The notes beneath the pieces were generated by a model, which was not told the origin of the DNA, made no database searches, and was given only the letters and a program-made list of their open reading frames with translations. This document shows positions 8,448 through 16,195 of a stretch of 64,000 nt of DNA, piece after piece. The position numbers and the translations under genes are program-made. Position 1 is the stretch's first letter. Each line of letters starts with the position of its first letter. The stretch is from Subdoligranulum variabile (GTDB lineage Bacteria > Bacillota > Clostridia > Oscillospirales > Ruminococcaceae), in NCBI GenBank assembly GCA_004554775.1, contig SFKI01000003.1, positions 62,001-126,000 of the forward strand, written 5' to 3'.

Positions 8448-8504
8448 GTGCCATATCTTGAATTTTTTTGATGGTAAGCCGCAACTAACTATTGTTACAG
8501 TCCC

Positions 8505-9344
8505 TTATTCGTCCTCTTTATCGGGGGCCTTGGGGGCGCGTTTTCCGCCCCGCAGGTAGACGCATTCTTCCCGTTTATAGATGCGCGGTGCCAGGATTTC
8601 CACGTTGGAGCGAACCTTCAGTGTGCCAGCCACAACGTTCACCTCTATGACCGTTCCCTCGCCGTCCGGCGTGCGCACAACGCTGCCCACCTGCGGCGTG
8701 ATGGAATTGAGGTACTCGTAGCTCTTTTGTTCATAAGCCAAACAGCACATCAGGCGTCCGCATGACCCACTGATTTTGGCGGGGTTCAGGCTCAGGCCCT
8801 GCTCTTTGGCCATTTTGATGGAAACCGGCTGGAAGTTTTTCAAAAAGCGGCTACAACAAAACGGCTGGCCGCAAAGGCCCAGGCCGCCCAGCATCTTGCT
8901 TTCGTCGCGCACACCGATCTGGCGCAGTTCGATGCGGGTGTGGAACTGCGCGGCCAGGTCCTTGACTAGTTCGCGGAAGTCCACGCGGTTATCGGCGGTA
9001 AAGTAAAACACCAGTTTGCTGCGATCCAGCGTATATTCGGCGTCGACCAGCTTCATTTTCAGGCCATGGGCGGCAATGCGTTGTTCGCAGATGGTGTAAG
9101 CCTGCTGCACGTCGGCGCGGTTCTGGCGCATGCGGCGGATATCCACCGCGTCGGCCACGCGGATGACTGGCTTGACCTCGCGCGAGAAGCCCGGCACATC
9201 GTGGGACGCACGCACGACCTCACCGCACTCGGTGCCGCGGGCCGTGGTGACGATGACATAGTCGCCCTCTTTGATCTCGAAATCACAGGGATCAAAGTAA
9301 TAAGAGCGGCCATTTTCCTTGAATTTTACAGAAATTACTTTCAT
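8505..9344 (-). CDS. ricT: PSP1-domain protein RicT (YaaT)
   Basis: RicT is part of the RicAFT complex that, in Bacillus, promotes RNase Y-dependent mRNA maturation and influences sporulation and competence. The 279-residue protein contains the PSP1 domain with LCGQPFCCSRFLK and SCGRLMCCLAYE, the conserved cysteine groups that bind iron-sulfur clusters in the Bacillus complex. The acidic/basic tail is lineage-specific. It follows holB by 49 nt and has GGAAG before the ATG. The gene order darA-holB-ricT matches the Bacillus yaaQ-holB-yaaT cluster. Confidence 0.9.
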   Translation of the reverse strand: MKVISVKFKENGRSYYFDPCDFEIKEGDYVIVTTARGTECGEVVRASHDVPGFSREVKPVIRVADAVDIRRMRQNRADVQQAYTICEQRIAAHGLKMKLVDAEYTLDRSKLVFYFTADNRVDFRELVKDLAAQFHTRIELRQIGVRDESKMLGGLGLCGQPFCCSRFLKNFQPVSIKMAKEQGLSLNPAKISGSCGRLMCCLAYEQKSYEYLNSITPQVGSVVRTPDGEGTVIEVNVVAGTLKVRSNVEILAPRIYKREECVYLRGGKRAPKAPDKEDE

Positions 9345-9393
9345 GGGATCTTCCTTTTATTTGCAAGGCGAAGATTCGCCGTTGGTTCCTGAA

Positions 9394-10314
9394 TTACCGG
9401 GTGGCTTCGTCGGCAAACACCGCTACTGCCAAGCGCAGGTTGCCGTTGCCCGTTACGGTTTTTCGCGTTGCTGCGCTGACTTGAAGCAGCCGCGCGGCGC
9501 GGTCCGGCGTTAAGCCGCCGCACTGTTCGGCCCCGTAGGCGGGGCGGCGCAGCACTGCACTGCACAGTTGATCCAGCTGCCACAGCAGGGCCAGAAAGCC
9601 CTCGCGGTCGCGCTCATACTTTGTCGCCAGCACCAGGGCGCGGTAGGTGTCGCTCTGGGCCGCATAACTGCACAACTCCTTGGCAAAGCCCAGTGCAGCC
9701 TTAAACGTGTCCGTTCGGAACGCTTGCAGTGCCGTGCCGATGTGCCCCTCGTACAAAAAGGCCAGTTCCTGCGCCAACCGTGCGGGCAGGCCCTCGCGGG
9801 TCAGCAGGGCAGCACACTCGTCGGTCGGCACCGGGGCGATGGTATACGCGGCGCACCGGCTGCGGATGGTGGGCAGCACGGTAGCGGCGCTGGTGGCCGT
9901 CAGTACAAACAGCACGCCCTCGGGCGGCTCCTCAATAATTTTCAGCATCGCGTTGGCCGAGGACCCGTTGAGGTTCTGCGCACCGTAGATAAACAGCACG
10001 CGGCCCGCCGCATCGGTGGAAAGCGCCGAGTGCTGGATGGCCTCGCGCATCTCGCGCACCCGCTTGACGGCGATCTGCCCGCTGGCGCCCTCACCCTGCA
10101 AGACAAGGCACTCAGTGTCCTCTTTTTTCAGCACAGCTTCGGCGTGGGGACCGCCCCGGGGGTAGAGATAATCCGCTGCCAGGCAGCGGGCCGCAAAGCC
10201 CGCGCCGCAGCCCGGCTCGCCCACCAGCAAAATGGCGTGCGGCAGCCGCCCGGCGCGCAGGGCCGCGCTCAGCTCTGACTTTAAGGCCGTGTTACCGGCC
10301 AGGCGATCCAGCAT
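9394..10314 (-). CDS. holB: DNA polymerase III delta-prime subunit
   Basis: The delta-prime subunit belongs to the clamp-loader complex that places the sliding clamp on primed DNA. The 306-residue protein begins HAILLVGEPGCGAGF in a degenerate P-loop (GKT is absent, normal for delta-prime). It continues with the LNGSSANAMLKIIEEPP sensor segment and the SRC motif (TIRSRCAAY). The usual zinc module appears reduced. ATG 10314 overlaps the darA stop codon as TGATG, indicating translational coupling; a GTG at 10317 is an alternative start. Confidence 0.9.
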   Translation of the reverse strand: MLDRLAGNTALKSELSAALRAGRLPHAILLVGEPGCGAGFAARCLAADYLYPRGGPHAEAVLKKEDTECLVLQGEGASGQIAVKRVREMREAIQHSALSTDAAGRVLFIYGAQNLNGSSANAMLKIIEEPPEGVLFVLTATSAATVLPTIRSRCAAYTIAPVPTDECAALLTREGLPARLAQELAFLYEGHIGTALQAFRTDTFKAALGFAKELCSYAAQSDTYRALVLATKYERDREGFLALLWQLDQLCSAVLRRPAYGAEQCGGLTPDRAARLLQVSAATRKTVTGNGNLRLAVAVFADEATR

Positions 10315-10637
10315 CACAGTTTTTCAAAACGCTCCACGTTCGTGACCATCACGGTAGCGCCGCCCACAGTCACTTCCATGGGCAGAGCGCTCTCGATTCC
10401 CAGGCCCAGGGTGGCGGTGCCGGGCACGATCTCGGTGCGCTGCTTGCAGCACTGGGAGATGATGCCGATGCAGTCATCAACTTTTTCATCCTCGGTGCAG
10501 ATAAGCAGGGTCATGTTGCCTGCCATCAGGAATCCGCCGGTAGTGGCCAGGCGGGTGACGTAGAACTTGTTTTTCAGCAGCTGGTTGCAGACATTTTTGG
10601 AATCCTCTTTATTGACGATCGCGGTGATCAGTTTCAT
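10314..10637 (-). CDS. darA: Cyclic-di-AMP receptor, PII-like (DarA/PstA)
   Basis: DarA is a trimeric PII-like protein that binds the second messenger c-di-AMP. The 107-residue protein has the family motifs RLATTGGFLMAGNMTLLICTE (c-di-AMP pocket) and VTVGGATVMVTNVERFEKL at the C-terminus. ATG 10637 lies 9 nt from AAAGGAG; the ATG two codons upstream sits only 3 nt away and is less likely. It is the first clear gene of the darA-holB-ricT unit. Confidence 0.93.
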   Translation of the reverse strand: MKLITAIVNKEDSKNVCNQLLKNKFYVTRLATTGGFLMAGNMTLLICTEDEKVDDCIGIISQCCKQRTEIVPGTATLGLGIESALPMEVTVGGATVMVTNVERFEKL

Positions 10638-10682
10638 GGTCATTTACTCCTTTATCTTTTACACTGCCGAAGCAGTTGCCAA

Positions 10683-11330
10683 TCAACGGTTGCGGTTTTG
10701 CCAGTCACGGCGGCGCTTATAGCCGGTCAGGGTATCGCGGCACCAGTCAAACACCTCGCGCCCAAAGAACACCAGGAAACCCAGCAGCCCCAGCACCAGG
10801 CTGATCTTGGTGGTCAGGGTGCCGGTCAAAAACTGCACCGCCCAGACGAGCAGCTCATACCAGCCCAGATACTTCATTTTGAACGGGATGATGCCAAACA
10901 GCAGCACGCCCTGTTCGGGCCACATCCAGGTGTAGGCGAACATCATGCTCAAAAAGATGCCATCCGGCGAAGCGCCGCCTGCCAGGAAGCAGCTGATCCA
11001 GGCGCCCAGCACCCCCAGTGCGATGAAAAGCGTCATGCGGAAATCGCCCCAGGCGCGGGTAAGCGAGTTGCCGATCCAGAAATAGAATACAAGGTTCAGG
11101 ATACCAAGCGCGCCGCCCAGCCACACCGGCTGGAACAAAAAGGTGATGAGCCGCCAGATCTGCCCATGCAGCACAGCGCTGCGGCTGAGCGAGATGAACC
11201 CGGCGAACTGCCAGTTGATAAGCAGCACGATCAGCCCCACGGCCAGTTGGCCGATCATCAGGCCATTGATGAGGTACGGAATGGCAAAGCGGCCATAGCG
11301 GCGCTCCATTTTGTCGATCCAATTGTTCAT
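10683..11330 (-). CDS. Rhomboid/Derlin-like six-TM membrane protein, probably inactive as a protease
   Basis: A 215-residue protein with about six membrane segments in the order of bacterial rhomboids: LINGLMIGQLAVGLIV, a long loop with the WRLITFLFQPVW motif typical of rhomboid/Derlin folds, then IALGVLGAWISCF and LLFGIIPFKMKYLGW. I cannot find the catalytic GxSG serine and helix-6 histidine, so it is more Derlin-like than protease-like. It starts 8 nt after AGGAGGG. It precedes darA by 45 nt on the same strand and may be the first gene of that operon. Confidence 0.7.
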   Translation of the reverse strand: MNNWIDKMERRYGRFAIPYLINGLMIGQLAVGLIVLLINWQFAGFISLSRSAVLHGQIWRLITFLFQPVWLGGALGILNLVFYFWIGNSLTRAWGDFRMTLFIALGVLGAWISCFLAGGASPDGIFLSMMFAYTWMWPEQGVLLFGIIPFKMKYLGWYELLVWAVQFLTGTLTTKISLVLGLLGFLVFFGREVFDWCRDTLTGYKRRRDWQNRNR

Positions 11331-11376
11331 GGGCAAAGCCCTCCTATGGTTAAAGATATACCAATTTATTGTAGCA

Positions 11377-11573
11377 TTTTCCACGGGGAAGTGCAACAGT
11401 TCTCTTGTCGGAACCTGGCAGGCGGGAAAGTTTTCCGCAGCGGTTTTTTGACTTTTCCCCCGGTTTTCCAGATATTTTCGACCATAGGCACGTGCAATGG
11501 GGGAAAGTTTTCCACACTTTCAACAGGGTTTTCAACATTTTCAACGTGGATAACCCGTATACACTGTGGATAA
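11377..11573. other. Cluster of DnaA-box-like sites
   Basis: Six 9-mers resemble the DnaA box TTATCCACA: TTTTCCACG (11377), TTTTCCGCA (11431), TTTTCCAGA (11464), TTTTCCACA (11508), and in reverse TTATCCACG (11545-11553) and a perfect TTATCCACA (11565-11573). An AT-rich stretch lies at 11347-11376. The cluster sits upstream of the rhomboid-like/darA/holB genes. No dnaA or dnaN is in the window, so origin function is not claimed. Confidence 0.5.
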
Positions 11574-11620
11574 CTGTCCATGAATATACACTTCGTGAAC
11601 AGGGCATGAACAGAGTGTAA

Positions 11621-11653
11621 AATTAAAAAGAGGAGCTGTAAAAGGCTCCTCTT
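11621..11653 (-). terminator. Terminator of the 11756 gene
   Basis: AAGAGGAGC (11628-11636) and GCTCCTCTT (11645-11653) form a perfect 9-bp stem; on the minus strand it is followed by TTTTAATTTT. Confidence 0.85.
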
Positions 11654-11707
11654 GGGTGGTTAAAAACATGATTTGGGTCATGTCGGCGGGAAATCGCCCG
11701 TAATCCT

Positions 11708-11737
11708 GTAGGAGTCGATGCTTGCATCTGCCCCTAC
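11708..11737. repeat. REP-like palindrome, single degenerate unit
   Basis: GTAGGAGTCGATG...CATCTGCCCCTAC: the outer arms GTAGG/CCTAC and the core GATG/CATC pair, with mismatches. It is a member of the GTAGGGGCG family. Confidence 0.65.
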
Positions 11738-11755
11738 AAATTTATCTTGCAGGCG

Positions 11756-13012
11756 TTATTCTTCCCTTTCCCGTCTTTGCCGGGCAGCCTGCTTCTTGCG
11801 GGCGGCGGCTCTGCGGGCGCGCTGCTTTTTCTCAAAGGCTTTTTTGCGCTTGCTGTGGTGGCTGGCAAACATTGCACAACTCAAGATCAGCATAAAGATT
11901 GCCGCTGCAGCCACGATCAGCAGCACAAGCTGAAAAATCTTTACATTAAACTTCTGCTGCAACGTCTGCGTCGCATCGGAAATGACCGACTCGGTCGTCG
12001 AAGCGGTCGAGCTGGCACCGTCCAGCGCGTTCTGGGCGGCAGTCAGCGCTTCGCTGGCGGCATCGCTGTGCCCCAGCACAGTCAGCGCTTCGGCCAGCGC
12101 TTCACCGCCCATGGCTACCAGGCGGTCGTTGGTCTCACTCTTGATCTTTTCATTGTTGACAGCCGTCGCCAGCCATTCGGCCAGCAGGTCCGCCGCGCCG
12201 TGCAGGGCAGGGGCGTAGTCGCTGTTCACAGTCCAGCCGCTGGTGGTCCACATGCCGTTCATGTACAAAAGCAGCTGCATGCCGGAATCTTCCAGCATTG
12301 TTTCGTAGACCACATCGCCGAAGTTATCCGCTGCGGTGTCCACCGTGCCGAAGTTGAGCAGAATAAACTGCTTGGCGCGGGCGTAATCCACCACGTTGGC
12401 GCTTAAATTCTCGTAATAATCGCGCAGGGCCGTGGCAATATCGGTATCCTTGGTCAGCGTGGCTCCGACATTGATCGAGTCGATATCCGCGCGCAGATCC
12501 TGGTCGCCGAACACGCTGACCGAGCCGACATCGTCGATGGCAAAGGTCGCGCGCATGGCATCGACGTAACCGGCTTCGTCACTAGCCTGGCCGTAGTAAG
12601 CCTTGGCCAGCTGCATACAGTCGCCGCCCCAGCTGCCCGTGATGGGGATGCCGTTGTACACCAGGTTCATCGACGCCAGCAGATGGCCAAAGTCAATGTT
12701 CTGCCCGCCGGGCAGGGTGACGGTATTCATGCCCTGCAAAGCCTGCAAGTCACTGTCGTTGGCGTTGACGTAGTTTTCAAAGGTGGCGTCACGCGCACCG
12801 GCGGTCAACTGCCACATCTGGGTATTGTAATCGCCTGTTCGGGTGTAGGACAGGGTCAGCACAATGGGATCGGCCTCGGTGTCCTCGGTCTCCACATAGG
12901 TGTTGGCCAAAGCTTGCAGGCGGCCCAGACGATCCAGTACGATATCGTAATCATCAGCAAAAGTATGCGGTGCGGTCAAAAACAGCAGACACAACACCAG
13001 CCCCGCCAGCAC
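11756..13012 (-). CDS. Secreted/anchored protein with C-terminal TM and basic cytoplasmic tail, unknown
   Basis: A 418-residue protein. An N-terminal hydrophobic segment ending TAPHTFA-D looks like a cleavable signal peptide. Next comes a ~340-residue extracellular region that I do not recognise, a membrane helix near residues 360-385 (FQLVLLIVAAAAIFMLILSC) and a very basic tail rich in KKxxARR. The only in-frame start is GTG 13012, which removes the usual positively charged n-region; the upstream frame continues openly through IQRNGLRQL, and GGAGG lies about 45 nt upstream. The true start is therefore uncertain. The gene is monocistronic with its own terminator. Confidence 0.6.
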   Translation of the reverse strand: MLAGLVLCLLFLTAPHTFADDYDIVLDRLGRLQALANTYVETEDTEADPIVLTLSYTRTGDYNTQMWQLTAGARDATFENYVNANDSDLQALQGMNTVTLPGGQNIDFGHLLASMNLVYNGIPITGSWGGDCMQLAKAYYGQASDEAGYVDAMRATFAIDDVGSVSVFGDQDLRADIDSINVGATLTKDTDIATALRDYYENLSANVVDYARAKQFILLNFGTVDTAADNFGDVVYETMLEDSGMQLLLYMNGMWTTSGWTVNSDYAPALHGAADLLAEWLATAVNNEKIKSETNDRLVAMGGEALAEALTVLGHSDAASEALTAAQNALDGASSTASTTESVISDATQTLQQKFNVKIFQLVLLIVAAAAIFMLILSCAMFASHHSKRKKAFEKKQRARRAAARKKQAARQRREREE

Positions 13013-13266
13013 AAGCTGACGAAGTCCGTTTCTCTGTATAAAATGCGTGGCAAAGCACCTCCAACGCGTTTTTGTTTCCGTTTTGTAACCATTGAATTAA
13101 TTATAACACAGCCCCGGCCCCTTTGTCACGGACTTTTTTGTGTAAAATTGTGAAAATGTCCCACAATTCTGCGTTCCTGCGGAAAAATCGGCCAAATCGC
13201 ATAGAAAAAGACATATTTTTCTGCTATACTAGTATTATTTTACACCAGAAAAAGGATGTTTTTGTC

Positions 13267-14817
13267 ATGAACCCCATGAATCAAACCGAAGAAAAGCGCG
13301 AAGCCATCCCCAATGGGGTGAGCCGCGTTGTCTTTACCGTGCTCAGCGTGCTGCTGCAAGTGCTGTGGATCGTCTGGGCGGCCATCAAACTGACGCGCTA
13401 CTATGCGTGGGTTCAGCTGGCGCTGAGCGTGCTGGCGTTTTTGCTGGCGCTGCGCATTTATGGACGCAACACGTGCAGTGCCACCAAAATTTCCTGGATT
13501 ATCGTGGTTCTGACTTTCCCGATTTTCGGCGTCTGTCTGTATCTTTTGTTCGGGCGCAGCGGGGCGGTGAACATTATGCGCGGGCGGTTCACCCGCACCA
13601 ACGCGGAGCTGCTGCCCCACTATGCCCCGCCGTTGGCGCGCGATGCCATGCCGGACGATTTGGCCCTGCAAAACCAGATTCACTACCTGCAAACGCAGGC
13701 GCAGTACCCGGCCTGCCGCAACACCGACGTGACCTACTATGGCGACACCACCGCCGCGCTGGAAGCCCAGAAAGCGGACCTGCGCAAAGCGCAGCACTTC
13801 ATTTTTATGGAGTACCACGCCATCGAGGATTCCACCGCCTGGCAGGGCATTGAGGACATCTTAGCCGAGCGGGCCGCTGCCGGGGTCGAGGTACGCGTTT
13901 TTTACGACGACATGGGCAGCATCGGCTTTGTGGACACGGCGTTTGCCAAAAAATTGCAGCAGCGCGGCATCCAGTGCCGGGTGTTCAATCCCATCGTGCC
14001 GGTGCTGAACGTCTTTATGAACAACCGTGACCACCGCAAGATCACGGTCATCGACGGGCAGGTCGGCTACACGGGCGGCTACAACCTGGCCGATGAATAC
14101 TTCAACCTGACCCACCCGTACGGGCAATGGAAGGATTCCGGCGTGCGGCTGCAAGGCGACGCCGTACGTAGCCTGACGCTGATCTTTTTGGAAATGTGGG
14201 GCACCACGCAGAAAGAAACGCCCGAGATCGAGCCGTATCTGCCTGCCATCCACTATACTGCGCGTGAAAACGCCACCGTGCTGCCATACGCCGACAACCC
14301 GCTGGACAACAAGCGCGTGGGCGAGGACGTTTACCTGAACATGATTAACAGTGCGCAGCGGTATGTGTACATCACGACGCCCTACCTGATTTTAAGCGAC
14401 GAGATGCAGCGTGCGCTGGTGTTGGCGGCGCAGCGCGGCGTGGACGTGCGCATCATCACGCCGGGCATCCCGGACAAAAAGCTGATCTTTTCGATCACGC
14501 GCAGCTATTACGCGCGGTTGGCCGCAGGCGGCGTGCAGATCTACGAGTACACGCCCGGGTTCATCCACGCCAAGCAGTTTGTGGCCGACGGCAAGGCTGC
14601 CGCCGTGGGGACCATCAACCTGGACTACCGCAGTCTCTATCTGCATTTTGAGAACGGCTGCTGGTTCAGCGGCTGCAAAGCCGTCCAGACCGTGCGCGCG
14701 GATTTTGACGCCCTGTTCCCCCAGTGCGCCAATGTGACCCCGCAGTACAGCGGCCAGCGCAGTCTGGCATTGCGCGGCGTGCAGTGCGTGTTCCGGTTGT
14801 TTAGTCCGTTGCTGTGA
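13267..14817 (+). CDS. cls: Cardiolipin synthase (two-HKD phospholipase D family)
   Basis: This enzyme condenses phosphatidylglycerol molecules to cardiolipin at the membrane. The 516-residue protein has two N-terminal membrane helices (about residues 20-75), then two phospholipase D domains with HKD motifs: DHRKITVIDGQVGYTGGYN (about 255) and IHAKQFVADGKAAAVGTINL (about 440). Length and order are typical. The start ATG 13267 follows AAAGGA, with a second in-frame ATG 4 codons later; longer upstream frames run through the promoter region (TATACT near 13226). The 3' end overlaps the antisense remnant at 14801-15004 by 17 nt. Confidence 0.93.
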   Translation: MNPMNQTEEKREAIPNGVSRVVFTVLSVLLQVLWIVWAAIKLTRYYAWVQLALSVLAFLLALRIYGRNTCSATKISWIIVVLTFPIFGVCLYLLFGRSGAVNIMRGRFTRTNAELLPHYAPPLARDAMPDDLALQNQIHYLQTQAQYPACRNTDVTYYGDTTAALEAQKADLRKAQHFIFMEYHAIEDSTAWQGIEDILAERAAAGVEVRVFYDDMGSIGFVDTAFAKKLQQRGIQCRVFNPIVPVLNVFMNNRDHRKITVIDGQVGYTGGYNLADEYFNLTHPYGQWKDSGVRLQGDAVRSLTLIFLEMWGTTQKETPEIEPYLPAIHYTARENATVLPYADNPLDNKRVGEDVYLNMINSAQRYVYITTPYLILSDEMQRALVLAAQRGVDVRIITPGIPDKKLIFSITRSYYARLAAGGVQIYEYTPGFIHAKQFVADGKAAAVGTINLDYRSLYLHFENGCWFSGCKAVQTVRADFDALFPQCANVTPQYSGQRSLALRGVQCVFRLFSPLL

Positions 14818-15004
14818 TCTTGTAGCCGACGTGGCTCACCACCTTGCCATCAGTCATGGCGGATCCATCCACGCTGACGATCTCACCCACCAAACGGCCC
14901 GTTTCCGGGTCGCAGCTCTTGACCTTGCATTCCATGCAGACGGCCGGCTCGTTGATAACAGGCTGCGGACGGCTGAACGCCTTTGTGCCAAAACTTTTAC
15001 GCAT
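14801..15004 (-). pseudogene. Flavin reductase-like remnant with internal deletion
   Basis: A 67-residue frame begins MRKSFGTKAFSRPQPV, the typical N-terminus of flavoredoxin/flavin reductase-like proteins. It jumps directly to CMECKVKSCDPETGRLVGEIVSVDG, which belongs to the C-terminal half of that fold. The FMN-binding core of roughly 80-100 residues is missing, without a frameshift. A ribosome site (AAGAGAAG) is still present, so a peptide could be made, but no enzyme activity is expected. It converges on and overlaps the end of cls. Confidence 0.6.
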
Positions 15005-15073
15005 AGAAAACACTTCTCTTTATTTTGTTACTTTTATCATAGCGTAGCTGCCAACCGGGGACACGCGCAAAAA

Positions 15074-15103
15074 TTGACACTTTGGCGCCGGGAGTGCTAT
15101 ACT
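15074..15103 (+). promoter_or_regulatory. Sigma-A promoter for the NUDIX gene
   Basis: TTGACA (15074-15079) and TATACT (15098-15103) are separated by 18 nt. Confidence 0.8.
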
Positions 15104-15135
15104 GTTGGCAGTTTATAAGAGAGGAAGCGCCCTCT

Positions 15136-15720
15136 ATGGCGGAAATTTTGGATATTGTTGACGAGCAGGGCCGCCCCACCGGGCAGACCGTTCCCCGCAC
15201 TGTGGCCCATGCCGAGGGCATCCGGCACCGCACCTCGCACGTGTGGATCGTGCGGCGGCACGCGGGCCGCATCGAAGTGCTGCTGCAAATGCGCTGCCAG
15301 GCGAAAGATTCTTTCCCCGGCTGCTACGATATTTCCTCGGCCGGGCACATCCCTGCCGGGTGTGATTATGTCGAGTCCGCCCTGCGCGAGCTGCGCGAAG
15401 AGCTGGGCGTGAACGTACGCGCCGACGCCTTGCGGGAGTGCGGCATCCGGCATTTTACCTTTACCGATGTTTTCCACGGCAAGCTGTTCAAGGACAACCA
15501 GGTCAGCAAGGTATTCTGCCTTTGGCTGGACAGGGACGCCGAGTCGTTCACCGTGCAGAAAGAAGAAATTGATTATGTGCGCTGGTTCGGGCTGGAGGAA
15601 GCTATTGAAGCTGTAAAGAATAATACCATTCCCAACTGCATTTATCTGGAAGAGTTGGAGATGGTGGCCGCGGCCGTCTTCCAACGGGTGTCACCACCTT
15701 GCGGTGACACCCTCTTATAA
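15136..15720 (+). CDS. NUDIX hydrolase, IDI/Nudt-like subfamily
   Basis: A 194-residue NUDIX protein. The N-terminus DILDEQGRPTG-like motif (residues 4-16, DIVDEQGRPTGQTV) and SAGHIPAGCDYVESALRELREELG with the Nudix box glutamates at about residues 70-92 resemble the isopentenyl-diphosphate isomerase-like NUDIX branch. The substrate is unknown. The start follows GAGGAAG. The last residues (RVSPPCGDTLL) are encoded by a GGGTGTCACC palindrome, so a repeat appears to have been recruited into the C-terminus. Confidence 0.85.
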   Translation: MAEILDIVDEQGRPTGQTVPRTVAHAEGIRHRTSHVWIVRRHAGRIEVLLQMRCQAKDSFPGCYDISSAGHIPAGCDYVESALRELREELGVNVRADALRECGIRHFTFTDVFHGKLFKDNQVSKVFCLWLDRDAESFTVQKEEIDYVRWFGLEEAIEAVKNNTIPNCIYLEELEMVAAAVFQRVSPPCGDTLL

Positions 15721-16105
15721 AGGGCTTCTACCCATTTGTTCCTACTCTTTTGTGACCAAAAGAGTAGCAGAAAAGTCCCGCTACTTCCGAGGCGCCCGCT
15801 TGGCGGCGCACAACGAGCGCCGCCATCCAGCAGAGCTGGCACGCTCGTGCGCTTCAAAGCCCCACTGGGGCTTTGATTGCTTCGCAACCGCGCAGTCACG
15901 GCTTAGGGGCTATCGCTCCTAAGAACCCCTTTAAGGAAAATGATTGACCCCTTCGGGGCCAAATCGGCTCTACGGTGGTAGAGTTAAAGGCTCCCCTTGA
16001 GGGGAGCTCCCGCGTAGCGGGTGAGGGGCGGCTACTTTAGCCGCGAACATCCATCCTGCTACCCCTCAGTCTCCTTCGGTGACAGCTCCCCCCAAGGGGA
16101 GCCAC
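15686..16105. repeat. Repeat-rich intergenic region with several palindrome families
   Basis: No gene is seen between 15721 and 16195. The region holds hairpins GGGTGTCACC/GGTGACACCC (15686-15712), CTACTCTTTTG/CAAAAGAGTAG (around 15748-15773), CAAAGCCCC/GGGGCTTTG and TTAGG/CCTAA. It also holds the 24-mer GATTGACCCC...CCAAATC at 15942-15965, repeated inverted at 42442-42465, and GGCTCCCC/GGGGAGC pairs near 15990 and 16088 with the CTTCGGTGACAG module. These are non-coding repeats. Confidence 0.7.
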
Positions 16106-16122
16106 TGCTCTACATCATACAA

Positions 16123-16157
16123 AAACACCCCCGCACGATTTCTCGTGTGGGGGTGTT
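16123..16157 (-). terminator. pckA terminator
   Basis: ACACCCCCGCACGA and TCGTGTGGGGGTGT form a long stem around a TT loop; the minus strand continues with TTTTT. Confidence 0.85.
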
Positions 16158-16195
16158 CTACTTATTCAATTAAGCATTAAGCAGCCGCGTCAAAA

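Noticed and set aside
11377..11573. Firm call of oriC
   Set aside because: No dnaA, dnaN or rpmH is in the window and local gene orientation shows no divergence, so only a DnaA-box cluster is reported.
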